Both the position numbers and the translations under genes were made by a program. Shown in pieces: positions 6,384-14,300 of a DNA stretch of 19,494 nucleotides. Source of the DNA: an uncultured bacterium (GTDB lineage Bacteria; Desulfobacterota; Desulfovibrionia; Desulfovibrionales; Desulfovibrionaceae); the NCBI GenBank assembly GCA_905215675.1, contig CAJMRA010000004.1, positions 1-19,494 on the forward strand, read 5' to 3'. The stretch's first letter is position 1; every line of letters starts with the position of its first letter. Below the pieces are notes generated by a model. That model was not told where the DNA came from. It was given only the letters and a program-made list of their open reading frames with translations, and searched no databases.

Positions 6384-8492
6384 ATGTCGGCACTGGTGCA
6401 GTATCCCTCCGCCGGATGCGTGGTGGAGTATTTGGAAGGCAATGCGGTTCAAATCGCCCTCGTCATGGAAGAAAGCGGGGGCAAGTTGCGGCTGTTGCTG
6501 CCCAACAGGCGGGAAACGCGGCTGGCGAGTGCGCGTCTGCTGCCCTGGGCCGGGCCCGCCCTGCCCGCACTGCCGGGCAAGGACGAGGGCGTCAGGGTGC
6601 TGGAAGCCTGCCGCCGCAAGCGCGAGGAGGCGGCCGACGCCGTGCCCGTGCAGGATATCTGGGAAATGGCGCAGGGGGAAGTCCCCGAAGCCTCGGCCCT
6701 CTGGTTTGCGGAGCTGGTCGGCCTGCCGACGGACGCCGACGGGGTGGCCGCCTGCGGTCGCGCCCTGCTGGCCTGCAAGAGTCATTTCCGCTTTCAACCG
6801 CCCCTGTTTCAGGTCTTTGACGCGGCAACGGTGGAAAAGCGCCTGCACGAACAGCGCGAACGGGAGGAACGCGAAAGCCTGATTGCGGGCGGCGCGGCCT
6901 TTTTGCGCGCCCTGCTGGACATTGCCGGAAAAAAGGGCGTGCTGACGCCGGAAGACGCCGTTCCGCGTCCCGCGCCGGAAGTGGCGGCGCGGTTGCGTTC
7001 GCTCCTGTTCAGGCGCATGGCCGATCCCGAAACGCAGGAGGACGAGGCCCTGTGGCGCATGCTTTCCAAGGGCCTGCCCGACGTGCCCCACCTGCCGTAT
7101 CAGCTGCTGGCGGCCTGGGGAGAAATTCCGCCGCATTACAATTTCTGGATGGATCGCGCGGGCTACGCGCCCGGCGACGACTGGTGGCATCCCTTCCGGG
7201 ATGAAGTGGATCGCCTCTTGCGGGACGGCGCGGCGGCGGACCTGCCGTCCTGCGATCTGCCCTTCGTCAGCATTGACAGCGCCAGCACGCGCGATGTGGA
7301 CGACGCCTTCTTTGTGGAACAGCTTCCCGACGGGGGCTGGCGTCTGACGCTGGCGCTGGCCTGCCCGGCCCTGTGCTGGCCCTTTGGCGGCGCGCTCGAC
7401 AAGGCCGTGCTGCGGCGCGGCACAAGCATCTATCTGCCCGAAGGCGACTGCCACATGCTGCCGGAATGTCTGGGTACGGACCTGCTTTCGCTCAGGAGCG
7501 GCGAGGCTCGCCCCGCCCTGTGCATCCGCGTGGACGTGCGTCCCGACGGCTCCCTCGGCGACTGCGCGCCGCTGCTTGCCCGCGTGCGCCTTGCGGCCAA
7601 TCTGACCTATATGGATTGTCAGGACGTGCTGGACGCCGAAGATGAAAACCGCGCTCCCGATGCGGACAATCCCGCGACGCCGTTTGCCGATCAGCTGCGT
7701 CTGGGCAGGGCGCTGGCCCGGGCCCGGCAGGCCGCCCGCATTGCGGACGGCGCCGTCGTCATGGATCGTCCCGAACCCCATGTGACGCTGATGGGCGAGG
7801 GGGCCGACGTGCGCGTTTACGTGACGCTGGACAAGCCCTGCCCGGATACGCAACCCATGGTTGCGGAAATGATGATCCTTGCCAGCGCTTCCGTGGCCGA
7901 CTGGGGCGCGGCGCATGGCCTGCCGCTCCTGCATCGGACGCAGGACGTGGCCCTGCCCCGCGAATATGCGGGCGTGTGGTCCGCGCCGCAGGACATGACG
8001 CGCATCATGCGCGCCCTCATTCCCTCCAGTCTTGAGGTGCAGGCCCGGCCCCATGCCGCGCTGGGACTGGCCCGCTACGCTCCCGTGACGTCTCCCCTGC
8101 GCCGTTATTCCGACCTCGTCAACGAGGCGCAGCTGACGCATATGCTGCTTCACGGTTCGCCGCGCTGGACGGAGGAGGAATTGCAGCCCCTGCTGACGTC
8201 CATCAACGTGGCGCTGGAGGCCGCCGGGCAGGTGCAGCGCTTCCGTCCCCGCTACTGGAAACTGCTCTATTTCCGGCAGCAGGGCGACAAGGTCTGGTGG
8301 GACGGCGTCATTACGGAAGAGAACGACGCCTTTGTCAGCGTCAGTCTGCCGGAGGAAGGCATCTTCCTGCGCGGGCGGCGGCGACTTTTCGACGAACGCG
8401 CCTGCCCCGGCATGGCCGTGCGGGTGCGCGTCGGCAAGGTCAATCCGCTGTACAATGAAATTTCCATAGTGGAAGCCGTGACGAGCGAATAA
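6384..8492 (+). CDS. RNB-domain (RNase II/R family) exoribonuclease
   Basis: A 702-residue protein with a clear RNB catalytic domain, which degrades RNA 3' to 5'. The active-site block SIDSASTRDVDDAFF (296-310) holds the four expected aspartates (D298, D304, D306, D307). The second signature, YAPVTSPLRRYSDLVNE (565-581), carries the conserved arginines. The first ~290 residues are family-specific and Ala/Arg/Glu-rich, without an obvious cold-shock-domain motif. The last ~80 residues may form a small S1/OB-like beta domain. AAGGAG precedes the ATG at 6384 by six bases; an in-frame ATG at 6354 lacks such a site. The gene is divergent from the citrate synthase and 25 bp upstream of plsY, so the two probably share a transcript. 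It is not clearly RNase R or RNase II, hence no symbol. Confidence 0.88.
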   Translation: MSALVQYPSAGCVVEYLEGNAVQIALVMEESGGKLRLLLPNRRETRLASARLLPWAGPALPALPGKDEGVRVLEACRRKREEAADAVPVQDIWEMAQGEVPEASALWFAELVGLPTDADGVAACGRALLACKSHFRFQPPLFQVFDAATVEKRLHEQREREERESLIAGGAAFLRALLDIAGKKGVLTPEDAVPRPAPEVAARLRSLLFRRMADPETQEDEALWRMLSKGLPDVPHLPYQLLAAWGEIPPHYNFWMDRAGYAPGDDWWHPFRDEVDRLLRDGAAADLPSCDLPFVSIDSASTRDVDDAFFVEQLPDGGWRLTLALACPALCWPFGGALDKAVLRRGTSIYLPEGDCHMLPECLGTDLLSLRSGEARPALCIRVDVRPDGSLGDCAPLLARVRLAANLTYMDCQDVLDAEDENRAPDADNPATPFADQLRLGRALARARQAARIADGAVVMDRPEPHVTLMGEGADVRVYVTLDKPCPDTQPMVAEMMILASASVADWGAAHGLPLLHRTQDVALPREYAGVWSAPQDMTRIMRALIPSSLEVQARPHAALGLARYAPVTSPLRRYSDLVNEAQLTHMLLHGSPRWTEEELQPLLTSINVALEAAGQVQRFRPRYWKLLYFRQQGDKVWWDGVITEENDAFVSVSLPEEGIFLRGRRRLFDERACPGMAVRVRVGKVNPLYNEISIVEAVTSE

Positions 8493-8517
8493 TCACCCTA
8501 ACAAAGGAAAGAGAGCC

Positions 8518-9114
8518 ATGGGGATTTTTTGTCTGCTGCTGGCCTATGTCGCCGGTTCCGTGCCCTGGGGACTGGTCATTGCCCGCGTCTTTTGCGGCGT
8601 TGATCCGCGCGAGGGCGGCAGCCGCAATACAGGCGCGACCAACGTCGCCCGTCTTTGCGGTTTCGGCTGGGGCGTGCTGACCCTGCTGTGCGATCTGGGC
8701 AAGGGCGCCCTGCCCGTTGCTCTGGCCCTGTGGGCGGATCTTTCGCCCGTATGGGTTTCCCTGACCGGCCTTGCCGCCGTGCTGGGTCATGTCTTTTCCT
8801 GCTTCATGCGCTTTCGCGGCGGCAAGGCCGTGGCGACAAGCATCGGCGTCTTTCTGCCACTTGCCTTCTGGCCTCTTCTGACGGCCTGCGTCTGCTGCGT
8901 CCTCGTCATCTGGCGAAGCGGTTTTGTTTCGGCCGGTTCCCTGACGCTGGTGGGCGTCCTGCCCGTGGCGCTCGTGGCCGCCGACAGGCTGGAGTGGCTT
9001 CCCCTCGCCCTGTGCGTGGCCGCCATTGTCGTCTGGAAGCACAAGGAGAATATTGTTCGTCTTCTCAGCGGCACCGAAAAGCCCTGGCTCAAGAGCAAGC
9101 AGAAGGCGGCCTGA
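8518..9114 (+). CDS. plsY: Glycerol-3-phosphate acyltransferase PlsY
   Basis: A 198-residue integral membrane protein of normal PlsY length. PlsY transfers an acyl group from acyl-phosphate to glycerol-3-phosphate, giving lysophosphatidic acid, the first step of phospholipid synthesis at the inner membrane. The family motifs are present in order: GSVPWG (13-18), GGSRNTGATNVAR (33-45), the D59-GKG loop, GHVFS with RFRGGKAVATS (90-108), and KHKENIVRLLSG (174-185). Hydrophobic segments alternate with these loops. The ATG follows AAAGGAAAGAGAGCC, a good ribosome site, 25 bp after the RNase stop. Transcription ends at the hairpin at 9164-9204. Confidence 0.95.
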   Translation: MGIFCLLLAYVAGSVPWGLVIARVFCGVDPREGGSRNTGATNVARLCGFGWGVLTLLCDLGKGALPVALALWADLSPVWVSLTGLAAVLGHVFSCFMRFRGGKAVATSIGVFLPLAFWPLLTACVCCVLVIWRSGFVSAGSLTLVGVLPVALVAADRLEWLPLALCVAAIVVWKHKENIVRLLSGTEKPWLKSKQKAA

Positions 9115-9163
9115 CGTCGGTCTGTCGTAACCGTCTTGCGGTCTTTCGGAAGATCGTTTCCCC

Positions 9164-9204
9164 ACGGCCTCATGTTCCCTCTCAGGAGCATGGGGCCGTT
9201 TTTT
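9164..9204 (+). terminator. Intrinsic terminator after plsY
   Basis: ACGGCCTCATG (9164-9174) pairs with CATGGGGCCGT (9189-9199), 11 pairs with one T-G wobble, and is followed by an unbroken T-run to 9204. It lies 50 bp past the plsY stop codon and closes the RNB-plsY transcription unit. Confidence 0.88.
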
Positions 9205-9232
9205 GTGTGTGGGCATGGCGGGAGGGATCGTC

Positions 9233-9617
9233 ATTATCGGCGCGGGAAGGGGCGTTGCCGTGGCCCGCTGTTGCTGCCTGCTGCCCGGCGCGGGCGGCGG
9301 GTCGCCTGCCCGGCGGGGGGCAGGGGGTGAGAGGGGCGCGCCCCTCTACACCCCCTTGCAACCCCCGTACACCCCGCAGCGCCGGGCTTCGGGAGGAATC
9401 GTGTCTGCCGTACCGTACCCCGTCCGCCGCGCGTCGCAAGGGGCGGCGGCGCGAACCTTCCCGGCCCTGAGGGCCGGGCGATGTTCGCGCCTGCTCCGGC
9501 GCTCCGTCCACCCTGCGGGCGTCCGGGATCGCCTGCGCGCCCGCGCCGCGCTGCATTGCCCCCGGCACAGGGCGCATCCATCGCTGACGGACAGGCATCT
9601 GTCGGCAGGCATTGCGG
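9233..9617. repeat. ~385-bp structured gene-free repeat, copy 1
   Basis: This stretch recurs in the same orientation at 18728-19105 with only a handful of substitutions and three small indels. It is very GC-rich and packed with hairpins. One pairs 9323-9336 with 9341-9355 (14 pairs, one bulge, loop CGCG). A two-part stem pairs GCGCGAAC (9449-9456) with GTTCGCGC (9483-9490) and CCCGGCCC (9460-9467) with GGGCCGGG (9471-9478). Frames crossing it are low-complexity Arg/Ala/Pro/Gly and I do not believe them. A short shared tail, GGGGGAGAATTA at 9631-9642, extends it almost to the end of the HEPN gene. Possible identities are a dispersed genomic repeat or a structured RNA. Confidence 0.92.
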
Positions 9618-9668
9618 AGGCGGCGGGGGAGGGGGAGAATTATAACGGCCAGCTGCTATTATAGCTTA

Positions 9669-10367
9669 TTATTCGTTTATTTTAGAGTAAAGAACTGCTT
9701 CATCAATTTTATACATCAGCATACTTGCAAACATGAGTTCTCGCATTGCCTCTTCTGCTGATATGCTGACATTTGCATGAACTCTTGGATTCCTCAATGC
9801 GGATAGGGCGCCTGCCAGCATATGCATATATCCTTTTTGAGTATTTTTCCCGCTATCCGTTGTTTGATTACAAATCTCTATCAGGGGCTTATTTTCAGAA
9901 AATACCGTAGTCATCAAGGCATGGCCATCTGGAATTTTCGTTTCATCAGGCTTCACTTTTAAAAAGAGCTTCTTTACTCTGTCATTAATTTCTATAAAGG
10001 CATCTGCTGCTGCATTTGCGTAGTGACCATCTTCAAACAGTTGTTTGGAAACGGAGATAATTCTTGGATGGACAAGACGCCATATGTCGGCTTTTTCCTG
10101 ATTTTCTACGTTTTGAAGTACTCTTAATATTTCTATACATTGTCCGCAGACTGTTAGGTTTATTTTATTATTTGTAAACAAGTTATCCTTTATAGTTGTA
10201 AGTTCCTGACTAAAAAAAGGGAATTCTTGCCTGATGTCATAAATAATTTCAAACAATTTATTGTTAACCTTTAAAATATCCTGCGGATGTATTATTGGCA
10301 TGCGGAAAAGATTATTTATAATATTGCATAGCCAAGAATGTACAGTTTTAATTTTATCGATATCCAT
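9669..10367 (-). CDS. HEPN-domain protein of the Ymh/TIGR02391 type
   Basis: A 232-residue protein. Its second half (about 97-225) matches the Ymh/TIGR02391 pattern: VHPRIISVSKQLFEDGHYANA (99-119), then GYMHMLAGALSALRNPRVHA (179-198). The R192-N-P-R-V-H197 string is the RX4H signature of HEPN domains, many of which are metal-independent RNases acting as toxins or defence effectors. The N-terminal ~90 residues are helical-looking and unrecognised. AGGA precedes the ATG at 10367. It is the last gene of the Type ISP-HEPN-HEPN series, 58 bp after the previous gene with no terminator between. Its DNA is strongly AT-rich compared with the chromosome around it, suggesting transfer. The RNase role is inferred from the family, not shown. 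Confidence 0.78.
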   Translation of the reverse strand: MDIDKIKTVHSWLCNIINNLFRMPIIHPQDILKVNNKLFEIIYDIRQEFPFFSQELTTIKDNLFTNNKINLTVCGQCIEILRVLQNVENQEKADIWRLVHPRIISVSKQLFEDGHYANAAADAFIEINDRVKKLFLKVKPDETKIPDGHALMTTVFSENKPLIEICNQTTDSGKNTQKGYMHMLAGALSALRNPRVHANVSISAEEAMRELMFASMLMYKIDEAVLYSKINE

Positions 10368-10425
10368 TTGCTATCCTATTTGATTCTGCCAACATTTCCT
10401 CATTTACTGCAATCAGAGCAAAGGC

Positions 10426-11337
10426 TCATGCCGGATTATTACTATTTTGTTTTTCACTAACGGAAAGAATGAAGTCCGCCATAACTATGGCAGCATTGAC
10501 AAAGAGTTGCGCATGATGCTCTGCAATTTGTATTCTCTTTGAGCCAACGCCATGAGCATCGCTTTGTTCGTTTCTCATTTCAGATATTGAAGTAAGAATC
10601 TTTTCAAAACCTGACAGGAGATTGTTTACTCTTTTGTCAAAGTTCTGATTCTGTTTCATTCCGTATTCTTGCTTAACTTGACCATATAAATCAGTTATCT
10701 TTCCTGACGTTGAAGGCGTGACGCCTTTCTTTTCCAGAACAGCACAAAAGACTTCTTCAAGGAGAGTGCGAGATGTTTTTAATACGCTGTCGTACTTTTC
10801 CATATTCATGTCATCAGCAGTTCTGCTTACTAACTCCTTAATGTAATTGTGGTCAATGTTTTTAATTTTTTGAGATTCTATAGCTAGAGGCGCGTCGAGA
10901 GCGCAGATATAAACATGGTTTCCAATTTTTCTGAGTTGATGTTTACAAAAATACAGCTCTTTATTAATGTGTTCTAAAATACATGCAACTATATTTTCAT
11001 ATGCTGATTTTATATTTTTTGTATCACAGTCTCGCAATATATATTTGAAGTTTTCTAGCTTAAATAATTCTTCCAAAAGGAGTTCCTCTTTTCCATTTTG
11101 GATACAAAAATTTAATAGATTTTCAAAATATTGCCATCGGCTGGAACCTCTACTATCAGGATATTGTATAGGATTTCCAAGTTTACCTGATAGATTACAA
11201 ATCTGAGGTCCCGAAAGGCGTTGCATACCTGCTTCTATTGTGATGCCTTCGACGACAATAGTTTTATATCCTTTATCTCCAATGAAAATATCAATGATTG
11301 CTCTACGATTAAGGTAGTTATAAGGACTTTCCTGCAT
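10426..11337 (-). CDS. Abortive-infection family protein with C-terminal Abi_C/HEPN domain
   Basis: A 303-residue protein. The C-terminal part (about 183-292) fits the Abi_C pattern: helices around SRTLLEEVFCAVLEKKG (189-205), then RNEQSDAHGVGS (255-266), in which R255 and H262 form an RX6H HEPN motif. The first 170 residues are unrecognised and may sense the trigger. AAGGAG, which forms the last sense codons of the Type ISP gene (11344-11349), is spaced ideally for the ATG at 11337. A GTG at 11340 is possible but too close. The stop of the upstream gene and this start are 3 bp apart, so translation is probably coupled. The DNA is AT-rich, unlike the body of the upstream gene. A role as toxic backup to restriction is plausible but inferred. 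Confidence 0.78.
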   Translation of the reverse strand: MQESPYNYLNRRAIIDIFIGDKGYKTIVVEGITIEAGMQRLSGPQICNLSGKLGNPIQYPDSRGSSRWQYFENLLNFCIQNGKEELLLEELFKLENFKYILRDCDTKNIKSAYENIVACILEHINKELYFCKHQLRKIGNHVYICALDAPLAIESQKIKNIDHNYIKELVSRTADDMNMEKYDSVLKTSRTLLEEVFCAVLEKKGVTPSTSGKITDLYGQVKQEYGMKQNQNFDKRVNNLLSGFEKILTSISEMRNEQSDAHGVGSKRIQIAEHHAQLFVNAAIVMADFILSVSEKQNSNNPA

Positions 11338-11340
11338 CAC

Positions 11341-14300
11341 CTACTCCTTAATTTCCAGCCCCGGAAGCCCGTTCACGATCTTCACGGTTTCTACGCTAAC
11401 GGTGATCACGCTCAGGATCAAGTCGAGGATGTAGCGGGGCTTGCCCTGTTCTTCGGCCCAGTCGTTGGGATCGTTGGTGATGCCGCTGGCCTTGTCCGTC
11501 TTGATCTGGTAGCGCTCCATGATCCATTCCACGGCGGTTCGGCCGTTCACCACATAATCATAGGCTTCTTGCGGGATATGCGAGATCGTGATCCACGGGT
11601 TATATTCAATGGTCGTCTTGTCCTGCTTGTCCGGGAAGCGCATCTTCTCCACGCGGAACTTGCCCTGTTCCGCGCCGCTGACAACCACGTCCGGGTGCGG
11701 GGGCTGCGTCTCATAATTCAGATGCAGTTCCGCCAGAGCGCGCCCCGCCTTGCTGAACGCCCAGAAATCCGACGGCTTCTCCACCAGCGGCAGGCGCGGC
11801 AGCATCTTCTTCAAGTCCGCCGCAAACGTCCGGCGGTAGTCCGGCGAATGCAGCAGGCCATAAACATAATAGAAAATGTCTTCCTTGCTCACCTTCGGCC
11901 CGTAACTTGCCCGGCAACGCTCCAGAATGAAATTGGTTATGCCGTCCTTGCGCGTGTACTCGCTTTTTTCGCTGTCAAAAAGCGTCGGCTGGTAGACGGA
12001 TTTCTTTTCGTAATAGTACAGCGGGAAGCATTGGCCTGTTTGCAGAGTATGCAGGTCTGGTAATTCGTCTACGATGAGTGAAGAAAAATCACGTTGCGCT
12101 CCTACCCCAGCTATGCAGATAAGATAATTTTTTGTTTTTTGCTCTGGAAAAAGTTTTGGTAATAAGCTAACTCTCTGTACTAAAAATTCATCATAGTAGC
12201 AAAAAGTTTTGCAGAAAGGGCGATATAATACAATAGATGTCTTTTCTTTATCAAAGTGTGCTAAAAGGCCTTTTTCTCCTTTGGGATATAGGCCGCTATG
12301 CCATTTTATTTGTGTATCATTTTTCAAACAAAATTTTTCAAAACTTTCTGATTTTTGAGAATTTTTATAGCGTGAAGTTTCTGAGTTATATGTATCAACA
12401 AAAAGTTTCATTTTTTCTAAAAGGAGTTTTTTGCTATAATTATACATCCAACTATCAGCATTTGTTTTCAACCCATTGGAATAATACGGCACAAAAAAGG
12501 TTTGTTTATTATCCTTGTTGTCCTTGTCCCCAAGAGGGATGAAGCTGCCGAAAATGTCATTGCGCTGATTGAGCCAGTCGCCCTGTGCGTTGGGGCGGAT
12601 CTGCGTCCAGTGCATGGCAGAACCAAGGATGCTGCGCTTTTCGGCAATAATGGCAAGTTTTTCTTCCCGGCTCAGATAATCGCCGATGTCGTGATACTGA
12701 ATAAGCGCCTTGCCCGTATGGCCGGGCTTTCTGACCAGTACGGTAATGGCAATGGGCGTGCGGCTGCCAAGACCAAAGACGTTGCCCGATTCCTTGCGGC
12801 GAACTTCCCCCGACGTGCGGCAGTTGCCGCGCAAATTAAAGATATAGACGGCGCTGAACTCCGCCTCAAGGCATTTGCGGAAACCGTCCATGGCGTTGCC
12901 GTCCAGCCAGTACCCATTGGAAACAAAGGCAATGATGCCGCCGTGCTGCTTGTCCAGCCGATCCGATGCCCAGCGGAACGCCTTGATATAGGAATCATAG
13001 AGGGCGTTCTTGTTGGTCTTGTCTGATTGCGCGGCGTAGGTTGCGGCAATGCGCTGTTCCAGGCGGGGATAGGACTGATTCTGCGCATCGTCATTGGCGG
13101 ATTTCTGGCCCACGGAATAGGGCGGATTGCCGATGATGACCTGAATGGGAGCGTTCTGCTGGGCCTGTACCCGTTCGGAATTTTGGGGCAGGGCGGGCGC
13201 ATAGAGCCAGTTGACGTCATCGGTTTCGCCGAGCTGGAAGGTATCCGTCAGGCAGATGCCGTTAAAGGGCGTATAGGCGGCGTTTTCGCCCTGCGTGGCA
13301 TGGTAGGCATTTTCGATATTGATGGAGGCGATATAGTAGGCCAGCAGGACAATTTCATTGGCGTGCAATTCCGTCGCGTACTTGCGGGGCAGGGCCGCGG
13401 GCGTGATGAGGCCGCTTTCCAGCATGCGGGCAAGGAAGGTTCCCGTACCGGTAAAGGGATCGAGCACATGCACGCCGGGATCGGACAGGGAGCGCCCGAA
13501 AGCCGCTTGCAGGACATCGGCCACGGAACGATTGATGAAGTCCACGATTTCCACGGGCGTATAGACGATGCCGAGCTTTTCCACCGTGCGGGGAAAGGCC
13601 GTGCGGAAAAACTTGTCGTACAGCTCCACAATGACGCGCTGCCGGGCTTCGGCATTGTCGAGGCCGGAAACGCGCATCTTGACGGACTCGTAAAAGCGCG
13701 AAAGCACGACCGTATCCTTTTCCAGCGCTTGCGCTTCCAGCAGATCAAGCATGCCTTGCAGGGCGCGGGAAACGGGATTGTGCCGCACAAAGGAATAGTT
13801 CTCGAACAGGGCTTCAAAGACCGGTTTGGTGATCATGTGCTGGGCCAGCATTTCCACCACCTCGCCGGGCGTGACGGCGGGATTGATGTTCTTGCGCAGC
13901 CCGGACAGGAAGTCGTCAAAGGCGGTCTTGTGCGGGCCGGGAACGGCGATCAGGCGGTTGATGCGTTCCATATAGCCCTGGGCAATTTGCGCAACGTCCG
14001 CCGCCCACTGTTCCCAGTAGCGTTTGTTGCCGACCTTCTGCACCATGCGGGCGTAAATGGCCCCTTGCAGCTCCTGAAGGTAGGGCAGGGGCAGCGGCAT
14101 CTGCGTCGTCGTGCCGCCGCCTCCCCTGCCTGTGGGGGGTGCGCTGTCGCCTGCGTCATCCGGCGCGCGTCCGTCGTCAATGCCGCCGATCAGCACCGTG
14201 CCGCCGTCCTTCGGCTTGCGGCGATTCAGCTCCAGCTTGTTGATCATGGCGCTGAAACGGTCGTCATGCGCGCGCAGGGCATTGAGGACTGTCCAGACAA

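Noticed and set aside
6222..8153. Long minus-strand open frame opposite the RNB nuclease
   Set aside because: Low-complexity His/Arg/Gly/Gln-rich product; the plus-strand frame carries the RNB catalytic motifs.
9182..9598. Small open frame within the 380-bp repeat, with a similar one at 18834-19253
   Set aside because: The product is Arg/Ala/Pro/Gly-rich, and the indels between the two copies shift its frame. The conserved feature is the hairpins, not a protein.
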